From: Marinimicrobium sp050113635
Lineage (GTDB): Bacteria; Pseudomonadota; Gammaproteobacteria; Pseudomonadales; Cellvibrionaceae
Length of the DNA stretch: 64,000 bases
Assembly: GCF_050113635.1 (NCBI RefSeq)
Contig: NZ_JBNJLT010000003.1
Coordinates: forward strand, 248,001-312,000
Reading direction: 5' to 3'
Shown here in pieces: positions 42,522-51,861 of this stretch. The notes below the pieces were generated by a model that was not told the DNA's origin, did not search any database, and was given only the letters and a program-made list of their open reading frames with translations. Made by a program: the position numbers and the translations under genes. Position 1 is the stretch's first letter. Every line of letters begins with the position of its first letter.

Positions 42522-43688
42522 TTAGCCATACCCCCACAGGGAGGGGATGTTGAGTGATGGCACTTTTCCTGGAGAGGCTGCCGAAAGGATTCGGTAGTCA
42601 CCTTCCGACGTATCCCGGCGCATACCGCCCATGTAGGGTTCGCCCGACGGGCTCAGAACAGCCTGAGCGGTATGGGATTGAGGGCGGGTCACCAGAGCGA
42701 CCTCGCCGTTGATCAACCGCACTAACGTGCCCGGTGGCCAGGGGCCGAGGCAAGCCGAAAGCGCCTCGTAAGCCTGTTGTTCCGGGTCCTCCGCCATTGA
42801 GATCAGGATCAATTGAAGCGCATCATCGGCCGTATGGTGTGGTCGGTAGGCACGGGGACTGATCAACGCCGTATAGTGCTCCACGAGTCCGAGTATCCTG
42901 GCTTCCAGCCGTATCTCCTTATCGCTCAGCCCGGAGGGATAGCCCTTTCCGTCGAATCGTTCGTGATGCTGGATAACGACCTGAAGCAAACCACGTTGCT
43001 CAAACCCCGCTTTTTGCAGCGCTTCGGTCGCCAGTTGTGGGTGCCGGTTGATAACGTCACGCTGCTTTTCCGTGAGACGGTGTGAGGAAGTGTTGAGCTG
43101 CGCCTGAAAGGGAACCAAAGCGAGATTGGCCACAAGGGCGGCGGCAATTTGCAGAGAATGACGCGGCTTATCGAACTGTAGTTGCCGGGCTATAAAATGG
43201 CACAGGATGGCGTGTTGCAGGATCAGATCATAAGGTGAAGATTCTTGCTGCTGTGGATCGGTTAAAGGGTTCAGGTGCACCAGCGCCAGGCTGGCTTCCG
43301 GGTCGTTGTCACACAGCGTGATGATACGCTGTATCAACCCAGTCAGTCGCTTCATAAGGTCTTTGGGGGATGTATTCAGCGCGAGTAACGCCTGTAGCTG
43401 TGCCGCGAGTATGGGGCGTTCGGCAAACGGGCTGGATGGCCGGGTGTTGCGGTCATGCGGGGCGTGGTCGGAAACACCGTGTCCTACGGGAGCGTGCAGT
43501 CCTCGGGCAAATAACCGCTCGAGCTGCGCCTCCGACTGTATGACATACCCCTTTTTCAGCAGCAATGCTCCCTGGCTGTCGTAAACCGGCCAGGGGAGGG
43601 GGGTTCCCACTTTAATCTCGCTTCTATTGATCGCCTGCATCTTATCAATCGCCTGCGTAATGACTACCCGATGCACGGGGCTGGGCAC
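42522..43688 (-). CDS. Degenerate HD-GYP domain protein
   Basis: A 388-residue cytosolic protein. The N-terminal part (about 22-65) is a PilZ-like or DUF3391-like segment (LPWPVYDSQGALLLKKGYVI). The HD-GYP part keeps HHERFDGKGYPSGL (241-254) and the HPQLATEAL helix. The metal-binding HDxGK is replaced by ALVANLALVPF (184-194), so c-di-GMP hydrolysis is unlikely. It may act as a receptor or scaffold. GTG 43688 gives the listed protein; ATG 43640 (Met17) is an alternative that keeps all recognised domains. Confidence 0.8.
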   Translation of the reverse strand: MPSPVHRVVITQAIDKMQAINRSEIKVGTPLPWPVYDSQGALLLKKGYVIQSEAQLERLFARGLHAPVGHGVSDHAPHDRNTRPSSPFAERPILAAQLQALLALNTSPKDLMKRLTGLIQRIITLCDNDPEASLALVHLNPLTDPQQQESSPYDLILQHAILCHFIARQLQFDKPRHSLQIAAALVANLALVPFQAQLNTSSHRLTEKQRDVINRHPQLATEALQKAGFEQRGLLQVVIQHHERFDGKGYPSGLSDKEIRLEARILGLVEHYTALISPRAYRPHHTADDALQLILISMAEDPEQQAYEALSACLGPWPPGTLVRLINGEVALVTRPQSHTAQAVLSPSGEPYMGGMRRDTSEGDYRILSAASPGKVPSLNIPSLWGYG

Positions 43689-43813
43689 TGGTTCGAGCTT
43701 TTGACGTTCTTATGGAGTAAGTATAGGTCTAATTGTGGCTTTTGGCGACAGGATGTCCGATGAGTGGTTGACGCGTTGAGATGAAAGTCGGGTAGAGGGG
43801 GGGCTGGAAAGTG

Positions 43814-43851
43814 ACAGCCTTCAGCGATTAACCCGTCTGAAGGCTGTTTTT
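43814..43851. terminator. Hairpin terminator downstream of the peroxiredoxin gene
   Basis: ACAGCCTTCAG (43814-43824) pairs perfectly with CTGAAGGCTGT (43837-43847), followed on the plus strand by a short T run. It lies about 17 bases past the stop of the minus-strand peroxiredoxin gene and should end that transcript, though the T run favours the plus strand. Confidence 0.65.
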
Positions 43852-43867
43852 ACCGGGCGATTTGCCA

Positions 43868-44527
43868 TTATTTCGGTTGCTTGGCCACTCGGAGGTAAGG
43901 TTTGAGCGCTTTCCAGCCCTCTGGAAATTTCTCTTTGGCCGCTTCATCGCTGACTGACGGAGGAATAATGATGTCTTCGCCATTCTTCCAGTTTACGGGG
44001 GTGGCCACGGTGTGCTTGCTGGTCAGTTGAATAGAGTCCAGCAGGCGCAGAATCTCGTCGAAATTCCGGCCACTGGTCATTGGGTAGATCAGCTGAGCCT
44101 TGATCTTTTTATCCGGTCCGATGATAAAGACCGCTCTCACGGTAGCGTTGTTGGCGGCAGTGCGGCCTTCGGCTGAGCCGGACTCATCCTCGGGCAGCAT
44201 GTCGTACAGCTTGGCCACGTTGAGGTCGGTGTCGCCGATCATTGGATAGTTCGGTGCTGTCCCCTGGGTTTCCTCAATATCCTTGGCCCACTTGGCGTGG
44301 TTGTCCACGGCATCGACGGACAGACCGATAATTTTAGTGTTGCGCTTGTCGAACTCCGGCTTCAGTTTCGCCATATAGCCCAACTCTGTAGTGCACACCG
44401 GCGTAAAATCCTTCGGGTGGGAAAACAGGATCGCCCACGAGTCGCCAATCCAGTCGTGGAAGTGGATTTCGCCTTCGGTGGTGTTGGCGGTAAAGTCCGG
44501 TGCGGTGCTGCCTATTCGTAGGGCCAT
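43868..44527 (-). CDS. 1-Cys (Prx6-type) peroxiredoxin
   Basis: A 219-residue thiol peroxidase reducing hydrogen peroxide and organic peroxides. The peroxidatic Cys lies in HPKDFTPVCTTELG, with the Prx6-type Arg in TVRAVFIIGPDKK and the extended C-terminal domain (NWKNGEDIIIPPSVSD). No resolving Cys is visible at the 2-Cys position. ATG 44527 is preceded by AGGAGG, so the longer N-terminal frame is rejected. Divergent from the cytochrome/FG-GAP gene. Confidence 0.94.
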   Translation of the reverse strand: MALRIGSTAPDFTANTTEGEIHFHDWIGDSWAILFSHPKDFTPVCTTELGYMAKLKPEFDKRNTKIIGLSVDAVDNHAKWAKDIEETQGTAPNYPMIGDTDLNVAKLYDMLPEDESGSAEGRTAANNATVRAVFIIGPDKKIKAQLIYPMTSGRNFDEILRLLDSIQLTSKHTVATPVNWKNGEDIIIPPSVSDEAAKEKFPEGWKALKPYLRVAKQPK

Positions 44528-44779
44528 GAAAAAACCTCCTTTGGATGAAATGACCAGTGTGGGTAGGATGATAACGGATCGGGCCGAGGCCGTTAAATCA
44601 TTAATTGTCATAAGCTATAACCACAAACGCTAACGGGCCGACGCCTCTGATGGGACATCGGTGCGCTTGCGGTACAATGCAGCGCTGACGGTGCTGTTTG
44701 GGGCTGACCGGTAAGCTCGGTCGCGGCGTGTCTCGTGCAGTCCCTGATGACTATAAGGGTGAAATAATAAGGAATCGCT

Positions 44780-46432
44780 ATGGGTAACGGTGTACGGCAA
44801 GTCATCGGCAATGCCGCCAAAATCTTCGGTTTGTGCGTGATAATGGCCACTGTACTGCCCGCGAAGGCGCAGTCCAATACCGGTGAGACGCGTGCTGCCG
44901 ACGGCCCCGGGGGGGATGAAGTGGTCCCTGCGCCTCTGGCCACAAAAGACATTATTCCGCTGGTACAACAGTACTGCGGCGCCTGCCACGATGTGCCGGC
45001 ACCGAGCCTGCTGCCCAAGGGGAGTTGGCCTTATGTGATTGACTCGATGGTGGAGCTGGCCCGCAACCGTACCGGGCAGGCGTTTATCCCCGCCGAGGTG
45101 GTGCCTCATATCAAAGCGCTCTATTACGGAAGCAGCCCCGAGGCGTTGCCACGTTTGCCTTATATTGATCAGCCGCACCCGGTGGTCAGTTTTGAAGAGT
45201 TTGCTATGGATGCGGGCTCATCTGTCCCTCAAATTCTCAACATTCAATCGGTGGATCTTGGGCGCGGCGCCGAGCGCAGCTTTCTGGTGAGCGATGGCGA
45301 ACGGAGCGAATTGATCTTAATGGAGGCGCACCGCAAGGCAGGGACACTTCAGTGGCGGGAAACCGTGGTCGCGGAGATCGCTATCCCGATTGTTGCCAGA
45401 GTGGTGGATTTCAATGGCAATGGGCGGCTGGACATTTTGGTGGCGGATCTTGGGGAATTTCCGCCCTCGGGTGTACTGGAGGGAAAAGTATTCGTTCTTG
45501 AGCAGGATGAAAAAGGGCAGTTTGAAAAACGTTTGTTGATGCACCAGTTGGGACGGGTATCCGATATCCAGGCGCTGGATGTGGACGGCGACGGCGACTT
45601 GGATATGGCGGTGGCCGTGTTCGGCGGTGTCGGGGTTGGAGAAGTATTCTGGGTGGAAAATCTCGGTGGAGGTGATTACGAGAAGCACGATCTGCTCGGT
45701 CTGAGCGGAGCCCTCAATGTGACGCCCGTGGACCTCGATGGCAACGGGCGAATGGATTTTGTGAGTCTGGTGGCGCAGGAGCATGAGACATTAATTGCCT
45801 TTATCAACGAAGGCGAGGGTCGCTTCAGGCGCAAGGATCTGGTCCGTGCCGGACACCCCTTGTTCGGAGCCACCAGCTTGGTGGTGGCGGATCTGAATCA
45901 GAATGGTCGGCCGGATCTTGTGTTTACCAATGGCGACGCGTTCGACACTCAATCTGAACCCAAGCCCTATCATGGTGTGCAGTGGCTGGAGAATAAAGGG
46001 GATTTACAGTTCGAGGCTCATGATATTGGCCGTTTCTATGGGGCGGCGCAAGTGGCCGTGGGCGATATGGACCTGGACGGGGATCTGGATCTGGTGGTCA
46101 CCAGCTGGCTCAATCACTGGGATGACGAGAAGCGCCAGTCGATGGTCTGGTTCGAAAATGATGGCAAGCAGAATTTCCAGCCTCATCCCGTCAGCCATGG
46201 TCATCGCGCTCTGGTGCCGATCGAGTTGGTGGACCTCACCGGGGATGGTCGCCTGGACATTGTAACCGGCGCGTTTCGGATGGATATTCTCAAGGAGTTT
46301 ATGTCAATGGATGGCAATAACCCGGTGCTGGATATGGAGGCGATGCGCACGGATGACCGGGCACCCAGCCCCAGGTTGTTAATGTTTGAAAATCGCGTAT
46401 CGGAGACAGGTGCGGCCGGCACTGAAAACTGA
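44780..46432 (+). CDS. Exported protein with a c-type heme motif and FG-GAP/VCBS propeller
   Basis: A 550-residue protein with a signal peptide (about residues 1-31). A CxxCH heme motif (CGACHD, C66/C69/H70) lies in a short helical cytochrome-like domain. Six or so FG-GAP repeats with calcium-loop patterns follow: DFNGNGRLDI, DVDGDGDLDM, DLDGNGRMDF, DLNQNGRPDL, DMDLDGDLDL, DLTGDGRLDI. A seven-bladed propeller is likely. Such heme-propeller proteins occur in marine bacteria but I know no defined activity. It may be periplasmic or surface-located. No transport or dehydrogenase partner is adjacent. Confidence 0.75.
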   Translation: MGNGVRQVIGNAAKIFGLCVIMATVLPAKAQSNTGETRAADGPGGDEVVPAPLATKDIIPLVQQYCGACHDVPAPSLLPKGSWPYVIDSMVELARNRTGQAFIPAEVVPHIKALYYGSSPEALPRLPYIDQPHPVVSFEEFAMDAGSSVPQILNIQSVDLGRGAERSFLVSDGERSELILMEAHRKAGTLQWRETVVAEIAIPIVARVVDFNGNGRLDILVADLGEFPPSGVLEGKVFVLEQDEKGQFEKRLLMHQLGRVSDIQALDVDGDGDLDMAVAVFGGVGVGEVFWVENLGGGDYEKHDLLGLSGALNVTPVDLDGNGRMDFVSLVAQEHETLIAFINEGEGRFRRKDLVRAGHPLFGATSLVVADLNQNGRPDLVFTNGDAFDTQSEPKPYHGVQWLENKGDLQFEAHDIGRFYGAAQVAVGDMDLDGDLDLVVTSWLNHWDDEKRQSMVWFENDGKQNFQPHPVSHGHRALVPIELVDLTGDGRLDIVTGAFRMDILKEFMSMDGNNPVLDMEAMRTDDRAPSPRLLMFENRVSETGAAGTEN

Positions 46433-46463
46433 GTGGATACGACCGCCTGGGCGCACAACGGTG

Positions 46464-46979
46464 TTACAGGGTGAGGTGCCCGACAAAGTTACATGGCTTG
46501 TGGCGGGCATCTAACTGGGGTTCCAGCAACCGCTCCCAACCGGTGCGACAGGCGCCGGTGGAGCCCGGCAGGCACGCGACCAGTGTGCGATTGGCTAGCC
46601 CGGCCAGCGCCCGGGACTGGACCGTGGACGTGCCGATTTCTTCCCACGACAGATGACGGAACAGCTCACCAAACCCTTCCACCTCCTTGTCAAATAAAGG
46701 CTTCATGGCCTCCGGGGTCGAGTCCCGGCCAGTGAAGCCGGTGCCCCCGGTAATCAACACCACCTGCACCGAGGCGTCGGCGATCCACTGGGACACTTGA
46801 GCGCGCATCGCGTAAATATCGTCTTTTAAGAGGGCGCGATCCGCCAGCTTATGACCCGCTTCCTGCAAGGCATCGGCCAGAAACTGGCCGGAGGTGTCAT
46901 TGTCCCGCGTGCGGGTATCCGATACCGTTAGTACGGCGATATTTAACGCGACGAAGTCGGCGGGCTGGGCATGGGGCAT
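46464..46979 (-). CDS. moaB: Molybdenum cofactor biosynthesis protein B
   Basis: A 171-residue protein expected to adenylylate molybdopterin. It has VSDTRTRDNDTSGQ, TGGTGFTGRDSTPEA and LPGSTGACRTGWERLL, typical of MoaB/MogA. ATG 46979 is preferred over TTG 46985, since GGAG is seven bases before it. It is directly downstream of moaA on the same strand. Confidence 0.94.
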   Translation of the reverse strand: MPHAQPADFVALNIAVLTVSDTRTRDNDTSGQFLADALQEAGHKLADRALLKDDIYAMRAQVSQWIADASVQVVLITGGTGFTGRDSTPEAMKPLFDKEVEGFGELFRHLSWEEIGTSTVQSRALAGLANRTLVACLPGSTGACRTGWERLLEPQLDARHKPCNFVGHLTL

Positions 46980-47018
46980 TCGCAATCTCCTTGTAGCAGG
47001 GCGAATCGTGCAGTGGCA

Positions 47019-47996
47019 TTAACCGCCAATCATCGCCAGATGGCGGGTGGCCCCAGGGTTTTGCTGATGCAAATGGTGGCTGTAGGCCTTGCCCTGAATG
47101 GCGGTTTGCAAAAAAACTCTCAATGGTTCGGGGTCGTCGGTTTGCAGGCAGTGGCGCAAGCTCTGATGCTGGTCGGCAAACAAGCACAGGAACAGCTCGC
47201 CGTGGCTGGAAACGCGCAGCCGGTTGCAACTGGCACAAAAGTCCTTGCTGTAAGGCATGATTACGCCGATGCCGCCGACGTAATCCGGGTGCCAGAACTC
47301 CCGGGCCGGGCCAGCACTGCGTTCGCGTAACCGCTCTTGCCAGCCCTCCTGGTTCAGCCGCTGGATAACGGCGTCTCCGCTCAGGTGATGGCGCTGAAAA
47401 AAGGCGTCGTTATCGCCGGTTTGCATCAGCTCAATCAGGCGCAAGGTGAAGGGGCGGTGGCGGACCAATTCTAAAAAGTCATCCAGTGAGTCCTCGTTGT
47501 AGTGCTTCATGAGAACACTGTTGACCTTAATGCGTGCCATGCCCAGTTCGGCGGCGCGATCCAGTCCGCGCAGGATGGTTTGCAGGCTGTCGTGGCCGGT
47601 AATCATTTGAAAGCGGGCATGATCGAGGCTGTCGATACTGACGTTCAGAGCGTCCAGTCCGGCGCGGTGCCAGGCGTCAATATCCTTGGGCAGCCGGTAG
47701 CCATTGGTGGTAACCGCCACTGTGTCGATACCGGGCGTGGATTTGCACAGGGCGATGATATCGGTCAGATCCCGGCGCAACGAGGGCTCGCCGCCAGTCA
47801 GCCGGATTTTGCGCATCCCTAGGCTGGCAAAGCCGGCCACCAAACGGCGAATTTCCGGCAGAGTCAGGTCGTCGGCCCGGCTCTCGGGCCCGCAATCAGT
47901 GCCTTCGGGCAGGCAGTAGTCGCAACGAAAGTTGCACACTTCGGTGACTGATAGGCGCAGGTAACTGAAGCGTCGATCAAACGCGTCGCTTAACAT
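47019..47996 (-). CDS. moaA: GTP 3',8-cyclase
   Basis: A 325-residue radical-SAM enzyme starting molybdopterin synthesis from GTP. The N-terminal cluster motif is CNFRCDYCLPEG and the C-terminal cluster uses CASCNRLRVSSHGELFLC. The last two residues are Gly-Gly, needed for activity in the family. ATG 47996 has GGAAAGGTG upstream; the longer frame reads the leader RNA. moaC, moaD and moaE are not in the window. Confidence 0.95.
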   Translation of the reverse strand: MLSDAFDRRFSYLRLSVTEVCNFRCDYCLPEGTDCGPESRADDLTLPEIRRLVAGFASLGMRKIRLTGGEPSLRRDLTDIIALCKSTPGIDTVAVTTNGYRLPKDIDAWHRAGLDALNVSIDSLDHARFQMITGHDSLQTILRGLDRAAELGMARIKVNSVLMKHYNEDSLDDFLELVRHRPFTLRLIELMQTGDNDAFFQRHHLSGDAVIQRLNQEGWQERLRERSAGPAREFWHPDYVGGIGVIMPYSKDFCASCNRLRVSSHGELFLCLFADQHQSLRHCLQTDDPEPLRVFLQTAIQGKAYSHHLHQQNPGATRHLAMIGG

Positions 47997-48135
47997 AGAA
48001 GACACCTTTCCAAGTCGGGAGGCCGCCGGGTTTCCCCGTCGACCCTGGCTGTCTCGGCAACCTGCCAAAACAGCGGCGATAGAACCATGGATCACAGCCC
48101 GGCAGGCGGAGTCGTTAGGCGCTATCGCTCGGTGT
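47997..48135 (-). ncRNA. Structured moaA leader, candidate Moco riboswitch
   Basis: The 166-base spacer before moaA contains several helices. GCGATAG (48076-48082) pairs with CTATCGC (48122-48128). CCTGCC (48061-48066) can pair with GGCAGG (48101-48106), while GGCTGT (48047-48052) can pair with ACAGCC (48094-48099); these two cross each other. A GAAA-capped stem lies at 48026-48038. Moco RNAs occur before moaA genes, so the position fits. I cannot match the full consensus by eye. Confidence 0.45.
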
Positions 48136-48162
48136 GGGTTTCTCTGAGAGTGTAAACAGGCC

Positions 48163-49062
48163 CTAGAAAAAGATCCAGTAAATCAGCAGCGCGTACAGGC
48201 TGTATTGCAGGGCGTAGTACAGCGGTTTGTTGAACTGTTTGACCTTCTTGCCCAGCAGGCGCACTTTGTACAGAGTGCCGAACATGCGGTTCAAAAAGCC
48301 AACCTTGTCGCCGTCGACGTTTTTGGTGGCCGAGCCGGCAATCACCAGCCTCGAAAACAGCTGGTTGAACCAGTCGATCGGAGCAAAGGTGACCGGGCGC
48401 TTGATGTCCAGAAACAGAATGATGCGGTTGCTGTCGCTGTCGTTCTGGGCATAGTGGATGTAGGTTTCATCAAACATGACGGCCTCGCCATCCCGCCAGG
48501 AATATTTCTGACCATCCACGTCGATGTAACACTGATCCGAGTTGGGCGTGACCAGCCCCAGGTGATAGCGCAGCGAGCCGGCATAAGGGTCACGGTGGCG
48601 CATCAAGCCACTGCCGGGGGGCAGCATGGTGAACATCGCGCCTTTGACCGATGGCAACTGGCTAAGCAGCGCGACGGTTTTGGGGCAAAGCGTCTCGGCG
48701 GAAGTCAGGTTATTGCCGTACCACTTGAGGTAAAACCGTTTCCAGCCGCGCCGGAAAAAGGAGTTGAAGCCCAGGTCGTCGTAATCCTGGCTGGCTTTGA
48801 TCTGGGCTTCATTGTTGAGGGTTAGCGCCTCGTCCCGAATGGTTTCCCAGTTCTCTTGCAATACCCGCAACTCGGGGAACTGCTTAACGTCTACATAGGG
48901 TTTGTTGCCCACCTTGGAAAAAGCGTAGAACAAGCAGTTAACCGGGGCTAGAAAGTTGGCGTGATCGGTGATTTTGCGCTGCCATCTCTCATGGCGGATT
49001 ACGCCCCGGGTTTGGACATAAATGGCGCACAATACAAAAATGGCGAGAATCGCGGGTCCCAT
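48163..49062 (-). CDS. lpxO: LpxO-type lipid A 2-hydroxylase
   Basis: A 299-residue membrane-associated Fe(II)/2-oxoglutarate dioxygenase of the aspartyl/asparaginyl beta-hydroxylase family. Hydrophobic ends anchor it (AILAIFVLCAIYV; YALQYSLYALLIYWIFF). The iron-binding HRD appears in MRHRDPYAG, with the second His in ETYIHYAQNDSDSNR, including the 2-oxoglutarate-binding Arg. It should hydroxylate the 3'-secondary acyl chain of lipid A. Flanked by molybdopterin genes with no functional link. Confidence 0.9.
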   Translation of the reverse strand: MGPAILAIFVLCAIYVQTRGVIRHERWQRKITDHANFLAPVNCLFYAFSKVGNKPYVDVKQFPELRVLQENWETIRDEALTLNNEAQIKASQDYDDLGFNSFFRRGWKRFYLKWYGNNLTSAETLCPKTVALLSQLPSVKGAMFTMLPPGSGLMRHRDPYAGSLRYHLGLVTPNSDQCYIDVDGQKYSWRDGEAVMFDETYIHYAQNDSDSNRIILFLDIKRPVTFAPIDWFNQLFSRLVIAGSATKNVDGDKVGFLNRMFGTLYKVRLLGKKVKQFNKPLYYALQYSLYALLIYWIFF

Positions 49063-49213
49063 AACAGCCAGTCCCTTTAGGAATCATTGATGCAGGAGGG
49101 CGCTCTCTCGTGAAGAGCTGGTGGGCAAGTTTACGCTCTGCTCGGGCGCTGTCAATTGCCGCCGATCATGAAAGTGTAAATGAACGTAAGTGGGTTCGCC
49201 AGTGTTGTTCAGG

Positions 49214-50437
49214 CTAGGTAATAAACCGGTCAAAAGGCAGCACCGTGACGGTGTCGCCCGGGCTGACGGCACCCCGGTCGGCCTCGAGCACGGCGTAGGC
49301 GTTGGCGCCGAGAAACGAGGTGAGGATGCCCGAGCCCTGGGCGTTGAAACCGCTAACACGGTTCTCTTCTCCCTCACGGCGCAGAACGGCCCGTTGAAAG
49401 TCCAGTCGGCCGGGGCGTTTGTGGAAGGTGTCAGTCGCGCTGGCGGCCACTTCTACTGGAGGAGGTGGCGCCTCTCCGGCGATGGTGCGCAGTACGGGGA
49501 CGGCCAGTTGATGAAGTGTGACCAGCGATGACACCGGGTTGCCCGGCAGTCCGAAAAACACCGCCTGGCCAAGCTGGCCAAACGCAAAGGGCTTGCCCGG
49601 CTTGATGGCGACTTTCCAGAAGCCGATTTCGCCCAACTCTTCCAGTACTGGGCGCACATGGTCGGCATCGCCGACAGAAACCCCGCCACTGGAGAGCACC
49701 GCGTCGGCGTCGTGGGCGGCGCGGCGGAACGCCTCGCGAATGGCCTCGGGCTGATCGGGAATCAGGCCGAGGTCGAGCACTTCCACATTGAGCCTTCGCA
49801 ACACGGCGATCATGCTGTAGCGGTTGCTGTCGTAAAGTTGGCCCTCCGCCAGCGGGGCACCGGGAGGCGTCAGTTCGTCTCCGGTAGACAGTACGGCCAC
49901 CACGGGTTTTCGGCGGACTCGGGCCTGCGCGAGTCCCAGAGATGCCAACAGGCCAATGTCAATGGGCCCGAGACGATACCCCGCCGGCAATACTTCGGTA
50001 CCCTCGGCAATACTTTCGCCAGCGCGACGGATATGGTCGCCCCGGTTGGGGGTGATGGTGAGGCGCAGACGCTCGCCGACACGTTCAGTGTCTTCTTGCA
50101 TAACCACCGTGTCGGCTCCCGGAGGAATCGGCGCACCAGTGGTAATACGCACGCACTCCCCTGGTTTGAGGGGCTCGGAGTGGGTGTGACCCGCGAGCGC
50201 CTGCCCGGCGATAGTGAGAGACAGGCCTGCGTCCACAGCGCGCAAGGCATAGCCATCCATCGCTGAGTTGTCGTAGCCGGGGACATTGATCGTGGCATGC
50301 ACAGGCTCGGCCAGTACCCGATCAAGCAGCTCGCTCAACGGGACGGTTTCGATGGCCTCGACGGTTTGTACCGTCATTTGCATTCTAGCCAGCGCGTCGG
50401 CCAGAGGTATCAATCCGGGGGCGTCACAGTGCGTCAT
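49214..50437 (-). CDS. moeA: Molybdopterin molybdotransferase
   Basis: A 407-residue enzyme inserting molybdate into adenylylated molybdopterin. MoeA segments visible are VPGYDNSAMDGYALRA, PPGADTVVMQEDTE, LSSGGVSVGDADHV and FFGLPGNPVSSLVTL. It completes moaA-moaB-moeA in the window, interrupted by lpxO. ATG 50437 is the family start. It is divergent from the sialidase-fold gene. Confidence 0.95.
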   Translation of the reverse strand: MTHCDAPGLIPLADALARMQMTVQTVEAIETVPLSELLDRVLAEPVHATINVPGYDNSAMDGYALRAVDAGLSLTIAGQALAGHTHSEPLKPGECVRITTGAPIPPGADTVVMQEDTERVGERLRLTITPNRGDHIRRAGESIAEGTEVLPAGYRLGPIDIGLLASLGLAQARVRRKPVVAVLSTGDELTPPGAPLAEGQLYDSNRYSMIAVLRRLNVEVLDLGLIPDQPEAIREAFRRAAHDADAVLSSGGVSVGDADHVRPVLEELGEIGFWKVAIKPGKPFAFGQLGQAVFFGLPGNPVSSLVTLHQLAVPVLRTIAGEAPPPPVEVAASATDTFHKRPGRLDFQRAVLRREGEENRVSGFNAQGSGILTSFLGANAYAVLEADRGAVSPGDTVTVLPFDRFIT

Positions 50438-50645
50438 GGCAACTCAGGCTCCGCTTGGTGTTTCGGGGGAATGATCAGCGTTCATGGTCGAGATGAGTCG
50501 CTATTCAGCATAATACCATCTAGCCGGGCTGGGGCCGTAGGCCAGCGCTTGTCGGGGGCAGCCGTTGATCATCTGACAAGAACGCGGCTCCCGGCAAACC
50601 TGTAAGATGTGGCGTGGTAAAAATCGATAAAGGGAGAGAGTAGTG

Positions 50646-51827
50646 ATGTGTGAGAGCATTATTAGAAAAAGCGGCTCTGTGAGAGAAACCGTTGGTGAAC
50701 GTCTTTCATCGGCTGATGTGCGGGCTCAACGGAGGCCGGGTAGCACTGTGCTGGCAGGTCGCGTAATTTGCCATGCCACCGCTTTATTGTTATTGATCAG
50801 CCTGATGACGGGCTGTGCCACATCGGCTTCCCCGAAGGCGCGATCATCCGTTATTTTGCAAAGCGTCCTGATCAACGACAACGCCAGTTATCCGCAAAGC
50901 CATGCTTCCACGATGGCCGAAGCCGCCGATGGGCACTTGGTAGCGGCCTGGTTTGGTGGACTCCATGAGCGTCACCCTCACGTTGTGATTTATGTAGCCC
51001 ACCGGGAGGGAACACGTTGGCTGGAAGCTCAACCTGTGGCCACGGGCGAACAGCCGGATGGCCGCTGGTTGCCCACTTGGAATCCGGTGCTGTTTCAACC
51101 TGAGGGCGGAGACCTTCAGCTATTTTACAAAGTGGGGCCCAACCCCCGGGAGTGGTGGGGCATGGTCAAGTCCTCTTCTGACGGAGGGCATACATGGAGC
51201 GAGGCACGCCGGTTACCGGAGGGGATACTGGGGCCGGTCAAAAACAAACCTGTGACGACCGGCATGGGTGCCTGGTTGTCGCCATCCAGCACTGAAGGCC
51301 CGCAGGGGTGGCGCTTGCACTTTGAAATCAGCAAAGATCAGGGCCAGACATGGCTGGCCACAGAACCCGTCGCGCCTGGTTCTGGGCTGGAAGCGATTCA
51401 GCCCAGTGTGTTGTTTTATCCTGACGGGCGTTTGCAGGCTGTTGCGCGCAGCAAGCAAGGGGTTATTGCGGCCACCTGGTCCAATGATCGAGGACGAAGC
51501 TGGTCACCATTGACGGCGATTGATTTGCCGAACCCCAGCTCTGGCACCGATGCGGTCACCTTGCGTGATGGACGCCAGCTTCTGGTATACAACCACTCTG
51601 CACACCGACCCGATACGCCGGGCAAAGGTGTGCGCTACCCGTTGAAGCTGGCTCTGTCGGTGGATGGCGTGCATTGGGAGCCGGTATTGACGTTAGAGAG
51701 CGAGCCCTTGAAAGAGGGCTATTCGTACCCAGCCATCATTCAGTCTTCGGATGGGAAGGTTCACGTGACTTATACGGTGGGGCGTGAGCGGATCAAGCAT
51801 GTGGTCATTGATCCGTCTCATCTGTAG
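50646..51827 (+). CDS. Exported lipoprotein with a sialidase (BNR) fold
   Basis: A 393-residue protein with a lipobox (LISLMTGC) at about residue 56, so it should be a lipoprotein. The body has BNR/Asp-box repeats: SSDGGHTWSEAR, SKDQGQTWLAT, SNDRGRSWSPL, typical of six-bladed sialidase-fold propellers. The segment AAWFGGLHERHPHVVIYVA and GRWLPTWNPVLF are from the BNR_2 group often found beside polysaccharide enzymes. ATG 50646 has a good GGGAG site but leaves a long pre-lipobox segment; GTG 50748 would give a classic 22-residue signal. It is next to pectinesterase, so a pectin side-chain substrate is more likely than sialic acid. Confidence 0.75.
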   Translation: MCESIIRKSGSVRETVGERLSSADVRAQRRPGSTVLAGRVICHATALLLLISLMTGCATSASPKARSSVILQSVLINDNASYPQSHASTMAEAADGHLVAAWFGGLHERHPHVVIYVAHREGTRWLEAQPVATGEQPDGRWLPTWNPVLFQPEGGDLQLFYKVGPNPREWWGMVKSSSDGGHTWSEARRLPEGILGPVKNKPVTTGMGAWLSPSSTEGPQGWRLHFEISKDQGQTWLATEPVAPGSGLEAIQPSVLFYPDGRLQAVARSKQGVIAATWSNDRGRSWSPLTAIDLPNPSSGTDAVTLRDGRQLLVYNHSAHRPDTPGKGVRYPLKLALSVDGVHWEPVLTLESEPLKEGYSYPAIIQSSDGKVHVTYTVGRERIKHVVIDPSHL

Positions 51828-51861
51828 TCCTATTGAGTGCCCAGGGAAGGGAGTAACACGA

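Noticed and set aside
41204..42601. 465-codon open frame antisense to the FadL gene
   Set aside because: The FadL frame has a signal peptide, plug motif and barrel end; the antisense frame has none.
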